Assembly (NCBI GenBank): GCA_001552515.1
Contig: BCRI01000047.1
Location: forward strand, 1 to 48,673
Length of the DNA: 48,673 nt
Direction of reading: 5' to 3'
Origin: Sphaerimonospora mesophila NBRC 14179 = JCM 3151
GTDB taxonomy: Bacteria > Actinomycetota > Actinomycetes > Streptosporangiales > Streptosporangiaceae
The notes beneath the pieces were generated by a model, which was given only the letters and a program-made list of their open reading frames with translations, made no database searches and had not been told where the DNA came from. The position numbers and the translations under genes were made by a program. This document shows, one piece after another, positions 24,380-32,449 of the stretch; the first letter of the stretch is position 1; each line of letters opens with the position of its first letter.

Positions 24380-26623
24380 ATGAAACGTTTCACACGATTA
24401 GTGCGGAGCCGTGCGCTGATCGGCGGCGCCGCGTCAGCGGTGATCCTGGGCGGGGTCGCCGTTCAGTCGCCCGCGTCGGCGGCGGTGGCGTGCCGGGTCG
24501 GCTATGAGATCACCAATCAGTGGCCGGGTGGCTTCGGCGCCAACGTGACCATCCACAACCTCGGCGACGCGGTGAACGGCTGGCGGCTGACCTGGACCTT
24601 CGGCGCCGGTCAGCAGATCACGCAGCTGTGGAACGGCACGCACGGCCAGAGCGGCGCCGACGTCACCGTGACCGACGCGGGCTACAACGCCGCCATCCCC
24701 TCCGGCGGCGACGCCGGCTTCGGGTTCAACGCCTCCTGGAACGGCGCCAACCCGGCGCCGACCTCCTTCGCGCTCAACGGGACGGTCTGCGACGGCGGCA
24801 CCTCCACGCCCACGCCGACTCCGACTCCCACGCCCACGCCGACTCCCACGCCGACCCCGACTCCTTCCCCCAGCCCCTCGCCCACCAGCAGCCCCACGCC
24901 GGTGCCGGGCGACGCCAAGCAGATGGAGGATCTGAACCGGGGCCTGATCAGCGTCCGCTCGGGCAGCGGCAACCTGGTGTCGTGGCGGCTGCTGGGCACG
25001 GACACGCGCAGCACGTCGTTCAACGTCTACCGGGGCGGCGCCCGGATCGCCACGGTGACGAACTCGACAAACTACCTGGACTCGGGCGCCTCTGCCGACG
25101 CCTCCTACACGGTGCGGCCGGTCGACGGCGGCAGCGAGGGCCCGGCCTCGGAGGCCTCGCTGCGGTTCGGCAACGGCTATCTGGACGTGCCGATCAGCCC
25201 GCCCGGCAGCGGTTACAGCGCCAACGACGCCAGCGTGGGAGACCTGGACGGCGACGGGCAGCTCGACATCGTGCTCAAGTGGGACCCGGCCAACGCCAAG
25301 GACAACTCCCAGTCGGGGGTGACCGACCCGGTCTACATCGACGGCATCAAGCTGAACGGCACCCGGCTGTGGCGCATCAACCTGGGCCGCAACATCCGCG
25401 CCGGGGCGCACTACACCCAGTTCCAGGTGTACGACTACGACGGTGACGGCAGGGCCGAGGTGGCCATGAAGACCGCCGACGGCACCGTGGACGGACGCGG
25501 CACCACGATCGGCAACGCGAGCGCCGACTACCGCAACTCCAGCGGCTACATCCTGTCCGGGCCCGAGTACCTGACCGTGTTCAACGGGCAGACCGGCGCG
25601 GCGATGTCCACGGTCGACTACGACCCGCCCCGCGGCAACGTCTCCTCCTGGGGCGACAACTACGGCAACCGGGTCGACCGCTTCCTGGCCGCCACCGCCT
25701 ACCTCGACGGAAAGCGGCCCAGCCTGATCATGTCGCGTGGGTACTACACCCGCACCGTCATCGCGGCCTGGGACTTCCGCGACGGGCGGTTGACCAAGCG
25801 CTGGACGTTCGACTCCAACAGCGCGGGCAGCCAGTACGCCGGACAGGGCAACCACAACCTGTCGGTGGCCGACGTCGACGGCGACGGCCGCGACGAGATC
25901 GTCTTCGGCGCGATGGCGATCAACGACAACGGCGCTCCGCTGTGGAACACCCGCAACGGGCACGGCGACGCCATGCACGTGGGCGACCTGGACCCCCGCC
26001 GTTCCGGGCTGGAGGTCTTCAAGGTCGATGAGGACTCAAGCAAGCCCGGCTCCTACTTCGCCGACGCACGCACCGGGCAGGTGCTGTGGTCCACCGCCTC
26101 CGGCGGCGACAACGGCCGCGGCGTCTCCGGCGACATCTGGGCCGGCAGCCCGGGGGCCGAGTCCTGGTCGGCCCGCGACGGCTCGCTGCGCAGCCCGAGC
26201 GGCGCCACGCTGGGCCGCAAGCCGTCCTCGGCGAACTTCCTGGCCTGGTGGGACGGCGACCCGGTCCGTGAGCTGCTGGACGGCACGCACATCGACAAGT
26301 ACGGCACCGGCGGCGACAGCCGGCTGCTGACCGGCTCCAACGTGCACTCCAACAACGGCACCAAGTCCACCCCGTCGCTGTCGGGCGACATCCTGGGCGA
26401 CTGGCGCGAGGAGGTCATCTGGCCCACCAGCGACGACCGGGCCCTGCGGATCTACTCCACGCCCCACGTCACCAGCGTCAAGATCCACACGCTGCTGCAC
26501 GATCCGCAGTATCGGGTCGCCCTGGCCTGGCAGAACACCGCCTACAACCAGCCGCCCCACCCGAGCTTCTTCATCGGCGACGGCATGCCCACCCCGCCTC
26601 AGCCCAAGGTCTACCTCCCCTGA
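24380..26623 (+). CDS. Secreted rhamnogalacturonan lyase, PL11, with N-terminal CBM2
   Basis: A 747-residue secreted eight-bladed propeller lyase cutting the RG-I backbone between rhamnose and galacturonate by beta-elimination. Domains: signal peptide (about 1-35), CBM2 (38-138, Cys38 and Cys137 bracket it, surface Trp48, Trp84, Trp120), a TP-repeat linker (141-177) and PL11 (about 180-747). Calcium-binding loops DLDGDGQLD, DYDGDGRAE and DVDGDGRDE are typical of PL11. I choose ATG 24380, with GGGG seven bases upstream, over GTG 24374. A TGAAACGTTTCA operator overlaps this start codon. A strong terminator follows, then the probable repressor gene. The CBM2 would hold the enzyme on cellulose in the wall. 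Confidence 0.93.
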   Translation: MKRFTRLVRSRALIGGAASAVILGGVAVQSPASAAVACRVGYEITNQWPGGFGANVTIHNLGDAVNGWRLTWTFGAGQQITQLWNGTHGQSGADVTVTDAGYNAAIPSGGDAGFGFNASWNGANPAPTSFALNGTVCDGGTSTPTPTPTPTPTPTPTPTPTPSPSPSPTSSPTPVPGDAKQMEDLNRGLISVRSGSGNLVSWRLLGTDTRSTSFNVYRGGARIATVTNSTNYLDSGASADASYTVRPVDGGSEGPASEASLRFGNGYLDVPISPPGSGYSANDASVGDLDGDGQLDIVLKWDPANAKDNSQSGVTDPVYIDGIKLNGTRLWRINLGRNIRAGAHYTQFQVYDYDGDGRAEVAMKTADGTVDGRGTTIGNASADYRNSSGYILSGPEYLTVFNGQTGAAMSTVDYDPPRGNVSSWGDNYGNRVDRFLAATAYLDGKRPSLIMSRGYYTRTVIAAWDFRDGRLTKRWTFDSNSAGSQYAGQGNHNLSVADVDGDGRDEIVFGAMAINDNGAPLWNTRNGHGDAMHVGDLDPRRSGLEVFKVDEDSSKPGSYFADARTGQVLWSTASGGDNGRGVSGDIWAGSPGAESWSARDGSLRSPSGATLGRKPSSANFLAWWDGDPVRELLDGTHIDKYGTGGDSRLLTGSNVHSNNGTKSTPSLSGDILGDWREEVIWPTSDDRALRIYSTPHVTSVKIHTLLHDPQYRVALAWQNTAYNQPPHPSFFIGDGMPTPPQPKVYLP
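24381..24392. promoter_or_regulatory. Operator TGAAACGTTTCA overlapping the PL11 start codon
   Basis: A perfect 12-bp palindrome covering the last two bases of the ATG and the next ten coding bases. It resembles the TGAATCGTTTCA site before the downstream LacI gene. Confidence 0.75.
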
Positions 26624-26631
26624 GCCGGACC

Positions 26632-26666
26632 GTGCCCTCCGCCGCGAGCCCCGTGGCGGAGGGCAC
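26632..26666 (+). terminator. Terminator of the PL11 gene
   Basis: A perfect 12-bp stem, GTGCCCTCCGCC (26632-26643) with GGCGGAGGGCAC (26655-26666), and an 11-nt loop, nine bp after the stop. Confidence 0.85.
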
Positions 26667-26721
26667 GCCCCTTCCGGGCAGCGGGCCGCAGGCGCGTACG
26701 CCTCGCGCCTCGGCTGCTCGA

Positions 26722-26733
26722 TGAATCGTTTCA
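26722..26733. promoter_or_regulatory. Operator TGAATCGTTTCA before the third LacI gene
   Basis: Differs from a perfect palindrome at one position and from the PL11 site by one base. It is 74 bp upstream of the LacI start, implying autoregulation. Confidence 0.7.
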
Positions 26734-26806
26734 TGTATGCTGATCGCCGGATCGCCTGGCGACTTTCCACAGACGGCGCAGACCAACGCTTCGGGTCGAG
26801 GGGGAC

Positions 26807-27892
26807 ATGGCATCCGCCAACATCAAGGAAGTGGCGCGGTACGCGGGTGTGTCACTCGGCACGGTCAGCAACGTGCTCAACCGGCCCGACGTCGTCTCGC
26901 CCACCACCCGCCGGCGGGTGCTCGACGCGATCGACAGGCTGGGCTACGTGCGCAACGACTCCGCCCGGCAACTGCGCGCCGGTCGCAGCCGGACCATCGC
27001 CATCGTGGTCCTCGACGTCTCCAATCCCTTCTTCACCGACGTGATCCGTGGTGCGGAGGCGGTCGTCGAGAGCGCCGGCGGGATGCTGGTGGTCTGCAAC
27101 AGCGGTGAGGACGCGCGACGGGAACACCGCTATCTCGACATGCTCGAAGAGCAGCGGGTCCAGGGGCTGCTCATCACTCCGGTGTCCGACGGCCGGCACA
27201 AGCGCCTCGACGCGTTCGTGGCACACGGCATCCCCGTCGTGCTGGTCGACCGTGGTTCCGGCCATCCGAGCCGCTGTTCCGTCGCGGTCGACGACGTCGC
27301 CGGCGGCCGGCTGGCGGCCGAGCATCTCGCCGACCGGGGCCATGAGCGGATCCGGTACGTCGGCGGCCCGCTGTCGATCCGGCAGGTGGCCGACCGGCGT
27401 GCCGGTGCGACCGCCGCACTGGCGGAGCGGGCCCCGCACGCGCGGCTGGAGACGTACGAGACGGCGACCCTGTCGGTCACGGCCGGCCGGCAGGCCGCCG
27501 AGGACATCGCGGCCCTTCCCCCGGGCGAGCGTCCGACGGCGGTCTTCTGCGCCAACGACCTGCTGGCGCTCGGCGTGCTGCAGGGTCTCACCGCGCACGG
27601 CATCCGGGTGCCGGAGGACATCGCGCTGGTGGGCTACGACGACATCGACTTCGCCGCGGCCGCCGCGGTGCCGCTGAGCTCCGTGCGCCAGCCTCGTGCC
27701 CGGCTCGGCCGTACGGCCGCGGAGCTGCTTTTGGAGGAGTCGCTCGAGGGCGACGAGCACAGCCATCGGCACGTCGTCTTCCAGCCCGAGCTGGTGGTCC
27801 GGACCTCCAGCGACCACGAGTGCGCGCCGCGGCCCGGTCGCCGGGGCGGACGGGGCGGGGGAGGGCGACCGGGAGACCCGAGCCGGCCGTGA
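26807..27892 (+). CDS. LacI-family repressor, probably of the PL11 lyase
   Basis: A 361-residue LacI/GalR protein with HTH IKEVARYAGVSLGTVSNVLN and sensor strings VVLDVSNPFFTDV, FCANDLLALGV and LVGYDDIDFAA. It resembles the rhamnose repressor over the whole length but has Leu instead of Pro at residue 17 in the recognition region, and a Gly/Arg/Pro-rich C-terminal tail of about 25 residues. The ATG at 26807 follows GAGGGGG. Matching palindromes at its own promoter and on the PL11 start codon point to these as targets. The inducer is probably an RG-I fragment or rhamnose; this is inference. Confidence 0.9.
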   Translation: MASANIKEVARYAGVSLGTVSNVLNRPDVVSPTTRRRVLDAIDRLGYVRNDSARQLRAGRSRTIAIVVLDVSNPFFTDVIRGAEAVVESAGGMLVVCNSGEDARREHRYLDMLEEQRVQGLLITPVSDGRHKRLDAFVAHGIPVVLVDRGSGHPSRCSVAVDDVAGGRLAAEHLADRGHERIRYVGGPLSIRQVADRRAGATAALAERAPHARLETYETATLSVTAGRQAAEDIAALPPGERPTAVFCANDLLALGVLQGLTAHGIRVPEDIALVGYDDIDFAAAAAVPLSSVRQPRARLGRTAAELLLEESLEGDEHSHRHVVFQPELVVRTSSDHECAPRPGRRGGRGGGGRPGDPSRP

Positions 27893-27918
27893 ACGGACGC
27901 GGGTCCGCGGCGGACGGC

Positions 27919-28779
27919 CTACCGCCGTCCCGTCGGCCTCCTTCGCTCGTCCGCGTTCATTCGGTTCCCCAGGGAGCGGGCGTCCTTGGAGTGCTGCGAG
28001 CCGGGGGCGCCGAGCAGGCGCGAGATGCTCCGGGCGGTGGACAGGACCAGTGGCACGAGGTGGGCGGGCACGGCGTTGTCGTAGGCGACCACGAGGGACA
28101 GCGCGGCGACGACCTCGTCCTTCTTGCCGCGGACGGGGGCCGCCACGGAGAACGCGTCGTCGGTCACCTGGCGGTCGCTCAGCGCGTAGCCCTTCAGCCG
28201 GATCTCGGCCAGGACCCGGCGAAGCTCGGCCGAGTTGGTGATCGTCATCGGGGTGAATCGCTGTAACGGCCCGGCGAGCACCTGCTCCTGGATCTCGGGG
28301 GGAGCATGCGCCAGCAAGACCAGGCCGCCTCCCGTCGCGTGTATGGCGAAGCGCCCGCCCACACGGGTCAAGACGGGCACGGCGCCGCGGCCGGCCAGCC
28401 TCTCGACGAAGATCACGCTGCTGCCTTCGCGCACCGAGAGCTGGACGTTCTCGTGCGTCGCCTCGTACAGGTCCTCCATCAGGGGAAGGGCGACCTCACG
28501 CAGCGGAAGGCCCTGGGGCGCCAGCGAGCCGAGCTCCCACAGCTTCAGCCCGATCCGATACTTCCCGTCCACGCCGCGCTCGAGGGCGCCCCAGGCCGTC
28601 AGCTCGCCGACCAGCCGATGGGCCGTGCTGAGGGGGACATCGGCCAATCTGCTGATCTCCGACAGCATCAGCTGCGGCTGGTCCGCGGTGAAGACGTCGA
28701 GCAGGGCGAGCAGTCGCGAGCCCACGGTGCGTCTGCCCTCGCGGCCCGTCACGCGGTCGCCGGTGGGAAACGTCGCCAC
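27919..28779 (-). CDS. IclR-family transcriptional regulator
   Basis: A 286-residue protein with an N-terminal winged HTH (VGSRLLALLDVFTADQPQLM; LSEISRLADVPLSTAHRLVGEL) and a C-terminal effector domain (LSVREGSSVIFVERLAG). I start it at GTG 28779, with GAGGAGGGC just upstream; the open frame before that is Arg-rich and uncharacteristic. IclR proteins commonly control aromatic-acid degradation, which fits the oxygenase genes that follow on the same strand. It probably recognises the palindrome in the oxygenase/amidohydrolase promoter region. Confidence 0.88.
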   Translation of the reverse strand: MATFPTGDRVTGREGRRTVGSRLLALLDVFTADQPQLMLSEISRLADVPLSTAHRLVGELTAWGALERGVDGKYRIGLKLWELGSLAPQGLPLREVALPLMEDLYEATHENVQLSVREGSSVIFVERLAGRGAVPVLTRVGGRFAIHATGGGLVLLAHAPPEIQEQVLAGPLQRFTPMTITNSAELRRVLAEIRLKGYALSDRQVTDDAFSVAAPVRGKKDEVVAALSLVVAYDNAVPAHLVPLVLSTARSISRLLGAPGSQHSKDARSLGNRMNADERRRPTGRR

Positions 28780-28793
28780 ACCGCCCTCCTCAC

Positions 28794-28803
28794 GATCATG
28801 ATC
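28794..28803. promoter_or_regulatory. Palindrome GATCATGATC upstream of the IclR gene
   Basis: A perfect 10-bp palindrome 15 bp before the IclR start; possible autoregulatory site. Confidence 0.4.
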
Positions 28804-28914
28804 AGGTGATCGTCCGACTCGATCAGCGCGATCGGGACGCCCGGTGACGCGGGCTTCGGCTCGGGCTCCGCGCTGAGAAGCAGCGTAGCGACGCGTGCCG
28901 TGGATGCCCATCCC

Positions 28915-29901
28915 TCACAGGTCGAGCACGAGCCGCTCGCCCCGGCAGCGTGAGACGCAGATCATCATGACCTCCCCGGAGGCCCGGTCGTCCTCGGTCA
29001 GCACCGAGTCGCGGTGGTCCGGCACGCCCTCGATGATCTCGGTCTCGCAGGTGCCGCAGGTGCCCTCCTGGCAGGAGGAGAGCACCGGGACACCGGCCGC
29101 TTCGACGCACTCGAGGATGGTCTGCGCCGGACCCACCGTGAGGGTGACACCTGATCGTGCGAGCACCACCTCGAACTCCGCGTCACCGTCGGTGTGAATC
29201 GGCTGTTCTGGCGCGAATCGCTCCACGTGCAGGGTGCCGTACGGCCAGGCGGCGCACGCGTCCTCCATCGCCTTGAGAAGCGGTTGCGGGCCGCAGCCGT
29301 AGACGAGGGTGCCCTCGACGGGACCGCCGAGGAACTCGGGGAGATCGAGCAGCCCGTGGACGTCCTGGGGGTGGATCAGCACCCGGTCGCCGTACCGGCT
29401 CAGGGTGTCCAGGAACGCCATTGATCGGTGCGACCGGCCGCCGTACAGCAGCCGCCACTCGGCGCCCTCGGCCTCCGCTTCCGCGATCATCGGAACCAGC
29501 GGCGTGATGCCGATCCCGCCGGCGACGAAGAGGTAGGAGGGCGCCGGCCTGAGCTCGAAGTGGTTGCGCGGGCCGCGCACCCGGATCGGGTCCCCGACGG
29601 CCACCGCGTCGTGCACATGGGCCGATCCTCCCCTTCCCTCCTGCTCGCGTAGTACGGCGATTCGGTACGTCTCGCCGTCTGCCGGATCTCCGCAGAGCGA
29701 GTACTGCCGGACCAGCCCGTCGGCCAGGACGAGATCGACGTGCGCGCCCGGCCGCCAGGGCGGGAGCGGGACTCCGTCGATCCGGGCGAGGGCGAGGCCG
29801 GCCACGCCCTCGGCGAGGATCTTCTTCTCCCGCACCACGGCGGTGAACTCGGGTTCGGGCACGCCCCTGCCGGCCGTGGTGTGCGGGGCGGACTGTGTCA
29901 T
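28915..29901 (-). CDS. Oxygenase reductase (phthalate/vanillate type: FMN or FAD, NAD, C-terminal 2Fe-2S)
   Basis: A 328-residue electron-transfer protein. Order: flavin domain (RQYSLCG, about residues 66-72), NAD domain (GGIGITPL; YGCGPQPLL) and a plant-type ferredoxin at the C-terminus with cysteines in SSCQEGTCGTC and MMICVSRC. This layout is that of class IA reductases such as VanB and phthalate dioxygenase reductase, which feed electrons to one-component Rieske oxygenases. ATG 29901 is chosen; a GTG directly before (29904) is equally possible. It follows the oxygenase and the small protein gene on the same strand, 12 bp after the latter. Confidence 0.92.
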   Translation of the reverse strand: MTQSAPHTTAGRGVPEPEFTAVVREKKILAEGVAGLALARIDGVPLPPWRPGAHVDLVLADGLVRQYSLCGDPADGETYRIAVLREQEGRGGSAHVHDAVAVGDPIRVRGPRNHFELRPAPSYLFVAGGIGITPLVPMIAEAEAEGAEWRLLYGGRSHRSMAFLDTLSRYGDRVLIHPQDVHGLLDLPEFLGGPVEGTLVYGCGPQPLLKAMEDACAAWPYGTLHVERFAPEQPIHTDGDAEFEVVLARSGVTLTVGPAQTILECVEAAGVPVLSSCQEGTCGTCETEIIEGVPDHRDSVLTEDDRASGEVMMICVSRCRGERLVLDL

Positions 29902-29913
29902 CACGTGATCGGC

Positions 29914-30144
29914 CTAACGGGTCGGCGCGAGACCGGAAGCGGGGGCGCCCGAACGGTCCTGGGCCGGACCGGGCGCGGACTCGTGGCCCGCCGGGTGCCG
30001 CAGCAGCCAGGCCCACAGCTCGATCGGGTCCTCCGACTGCCGGCGAGCACCGCAGTGACACAGGCCGACCAACGTGTCGGAGCCGGGCTCCCATTCGATC
30101 GTGAAGATTGTGCCGGAGCCCGGCCGGCCCCTGAGGCCGGTCAC
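29914..30144 (-). CDS. Small protein with a CHCG motif between oxygenase and reductase
   Basis: A 76-residue protein I do not recognise. Its first half looks structured: GTIFTIEWEPGSDTLVGLCH, then CGARRQSEDPIELWAWLLRH; the tail is Pro/Ala/Gly-rich. CHCG offers two Cys and one His as possible metal ligands. Its GTG start overlaps the oxygenase stop (GTGA) and the reductase starts 12 bp after it, so it is translated within the operon. Codon bias is as in its neighbours. A role in oxygenase assembly or as a small accessory is possible but unproven. Confidence 0.7.
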   Translation of the reverse strand: MTGLRGRPGSGTIFTIEWEPGSDTLVGLCHCGARRQSEDPIELWAWLLRHPAGHESAPGPAQDRSGAPASGLAPTR

Positions 30145-31286
30145 GGCCGGCCTCCGACGGACACCCGGCCCTGCTCGGCCCGCGCTCCCTCACCCCGCGC
30201 TCCCTCACCCCGCGCTCCCTCACCCCGCGCTCCCTCACCCCGCGCTCCCGCACCCTGCGCGATCTGGGCCTCGATGAGCCGCCGCGCGGCGAGGCCGCCG
30301 GTGTCGATGTTGATGCTGAGTTCCTGATAGCGGTCGCGCTCCGTGGCGAGCACCTCGGCGAGCTTGTTCAGCGCGACGACGTCCTGGAGCACCACGGTCC
30401 GGTTGCTCTCGCGGAGGAAGTCGGACACCTGGGTGTCGTCGAGGGCGAAGTCACGGGCGACGGCCCAGAAGTCGTGCGTGGAGTTCTCGGTCTCCGGCGT
30501 GATCGCGTACACGACCTCGACGTGGAAGCCGTCCGGGTCGGTGCCGTCCTCCCTGGGGAGCACGCCCACCGGGGCCACCCTGCTGTGCAGCAGGTAGAGG
30601 CATGGCGGGTGGAACTCGATGTCCTGCCAGCGCACGATCCGGCCGGTGATGCCGGTGGACTCCGCGTAGAACGGCGGGCAGGCGGCATCGTCCATGTGCC
30701 TGCTGACGTAGACGATCTGCCGCTCCTCGTCGACCGTGGTGCGGATCGGCGTGGCGGCGACCTCCGGGGTGCCGATGTAGCCGCCGTGCAGGTAGGTCTC
30801 GTGCGACAGGTCGAGCAGGTTGTCCACGAGGAGTCCGTACGGCGCCCGCAGCGGCTCCATGCCGTACACCGTCGTGTAGTTCGGGTCGACGAGCCAGGGC
30901 GCGCGGGGGATGAGGTTCGGGTCGGCCTTCTCCGGCTCTCCGATCCACACCCATACGAACGAGTCCTGCTCCACCACCTGGTACGCGGGCACGCGGGCGG
31001 TGCGCGGGATCCGCTTCTGGCCCGGTACGGCCACGCAGGTTCCGGTCGGGTCGTAGGTGAACCCGTGATAGCCGCAGACGATGTTGTCGCCGTCGAGGTT
31101 GCTCTCCGACAGCGGGTACCGGCGGTGCACGCAGCGGTCCGACAGCGCGATGACCTGACCGGCACGCGTCCGGTAGAAGACCAGGGCCTCCCCGAGGATG
31201 GTGCGGGGGAAGAGATCACGGGTGATCTCGCTGCCGTACGCGGCGACGTACCACTGGTTTCTGGCGAATTCAACGGGAAAGCTCAC
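30141..31286 (-). CDS. Rieske non-heme iron oxygenase, vanillate O-demethylase-like alpha subunit
   Basis: A 381-residue aromatic oxygenase or O-demethylase. The Rieske cluster ligands are Cys52, His54, Cys71 and His74 (RCVHRRYP; CGYHGFTYD). The mononuclear iron motif is NLLDLSHETYLHGG with His162 and His167. The catalytic domain resembles VanA/CntA-like one-component-hydroxylase enzymes. The start is GTG 31286. The C-terminal roughly 40 residues are an odd Gly-Glu-Gly-Ala-Arg repeat tail encoded by a 15-bp minisatellite. The partner reductase is two genes downstream. The substrate is probably a methoxylated or carboxylated aromatic; not decidable here. Confidence 0.92.
   Translation of the reverse strand: MSFPVEFARNQWYVAAYGSEITRDLFPRTILGEALVFYRTRAGQVIALSDRCVHRRYPLSESNLDGDNIVCGYHGFTYDPTGTCVAVPGQKRIPRTARVPAYQVVEQDSFVWVWIGEPEKADPNLIPRAPWLVDPNYTTVYGMEPLRAPYGLLVDNLLDLSHETYLHGGYIGTPEVAATPIRTTVDEERQIVYVSRHMDDAACPPFYAESTGITGRIVRWQDIEFHPPCLYLLHSRVAPVGVLPREDGTDPDGFHVEVVYAITPETENSTHDFWAVARDFALDDTQVSDFLRESNRTVVLQDVVALNKLAEVLATERDRYQELSINIDTGGLAARRLIEAQIAQGAGARGEGARGEGARGEGARGEGARAEQGRVSVGGRP
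30181..30255. repeat. 15-bp minisatellite inside the oxygenase gene
   Basis: CGCGCTCCCTCACCC occurs four times exactly and a fifth time with one change (30241-30255). Being a multiple of three, it adds in-frame GEGAR units to the protein tail, and copy number can vary by slippage without frameshift. Confidence 0.92.
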
Positions 31287-31537
31287 GACCCTGCCCCATG
31301 TGCTCGGTTTGCGTGGTTGCCATGAGGATCTTCATTCGGTCACGTGAATGGAACACGACTTCCGTTCAACGGAAGCCTTTCGGGCCGGACGTCGCCTCCG
31401 CCGCGCCGGCGGCCGGCCGGGCGATCGATATTCGGCAGAACTTTGACGAACGTCCTGAAAGTGCCATAGTTTGGGCCTGTCGTGCTTGGCGCATGAGAGG
31501 TGGACTTCATGGATCTGTGTGGCGAAGGGTGCCGGTC
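31287..31537. promoter_or_regulatory. Divergent control region of oxygenase and amidohydrolase
   Basis: A perfect palindrome CTTCCGTT-C-AACGGAAG lies at 31359-31375, with the TTCCG-N5-CGGAA pattern often bound by IclR proteins. On the plus strand TTGACG (31443-31448) and CATAGT (31465-31470), 16 bp apart, form a probable promoter for the amidohydrolase. CATTC (31333-31337) and GAATG (31346-31350) form a small second inverted repeat. Confidence 0.6.
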
Positions 31538-32410
31538 ATGAACGTCGCGGACCTGGTCGCGATCGACGTGCACACCCATGCCGAGATCTCCAAGGACGGG
31601 CATGGTTCGCTCAGCCCGGAGCTGTTCGGAGCCTCGGAGGAGTACTTCAAGGCGCACGGGCACCGGCAGCCGACCATCGCGGAGATGGCCGCCTACTACC
31701 GCGAGCGGAGGATGGCGGCGGTGGTGTTCACCGTCGACGCCGAGCACGCCACGGGGCATCGGCGCATCTCCAACGAGGAGGTCGCGGAGAGCTGCGCCGA
31801 GCACGCCGACGTGCTGATCCCGTTCGCCAGCGTCGACCCCTGGAAGGGCAGGGCGGGCGTCCGCGAGGCGCGGCGGCTCGTCGAGGAGTACGGCGTGCGC
31901 GGGTTCAAGTTCCACCCGAGCATCCAGGGCATCGCGCCCAACGATCCGGTGGCCTACCCGTTGTACGCGGCGATCGAGGAGCTGGGCGCCGTCGCGCTCT
32001 TCCACACCGGCCAGACCGGCATCGGCGCCGGCGTGCCAGGAGGGGGCGGCATCCGGCTCAAGTACGGAAACCCCATGCTGGTCGACGACGTGGCGGTGGA
32101 CTTCCCCGAGCTGCGGATCATCCTGGCCCACCCGTCGTTCCCCTGGCAGGACGAGGCGCTGGCGGTCGCCACGCACAAGCCGTACGTCCATATCGACCTG
32201 TCGGGGTGGTCGCCGAAGTACTTCCCGCCGCAACTGGTGCGGTACGCGAACACGCTGCTGAAGGACAAGGTGCTGTTCGGGTCCGACTACCCCGTGATCA
32301 CGCCCGACCGCTGGCTCTCGGACTTCGACAGGCTCGACATCAAGCCGGAGGTACGTGCGAAGATCTTGAAGGACAACGCCGTACGCCTGCTCGGGCTCGG
32401 CACCGGGTAG
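31538..32410 (+). CDS. Amidohydrolase-2 family metal-dependent hydrolase or decarboxylase
   Basis: A 290-residue TIM-barrel protein of the ACMSD/LigW-like amidohydrolase group. Metal-site residues are His12 and His14 (DVHTHAE), His156 (LFHTGQ), His198 (LAHPSF) and Asp250 (FGSDYP). Family members decarboxylate hydroxy- or carboxy-aromatics or hydrolyse ring-cleavage lactones. ATG 31538 follows GAAGGG at the right distance. It is transcribed away from the Rieske oxygenase and shares its control region, so the two probably work on the same aromatic compound. Subfamily activity is not predictable from what I see. Confidence 0.85.
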   Translation: MNVADLVAIDVHTHAEISKDGHGSLSPELFGASEEYFKAHGHRQPTIAEMAAYYRERRMAAVVFTVDAEHATGHRRISNEEVAESCAEHADVLIPFASVDPWKGRAGVREARRLVEEYGVRGFKFHPSIQGIAPNDPVAYPLYAAIEELGAVALFHTGQTGIGAGVPGGGGIRLKYGNPMLVDDVAVDFPELRIILAHPSFPWQDEALAVATHKPYVHIDLSGWSPKYFPPQLVRYANTLLKDKVLFGSDYPVITPDRWLSDFDRLDIKPEVRAKILKDNAVRLLGLGTG

Positions 32411-32449
32411 GGCGCCGCGCCGGTGTCCACCGGGCGGAGGAGGAGGGCG

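Noticed and set aside
30181-30255. Repeat array considered as a CRISPR remnant
   Set aside because: Units are 15 bp, directly tandem without spacers, and in frame inside a coding sequence.
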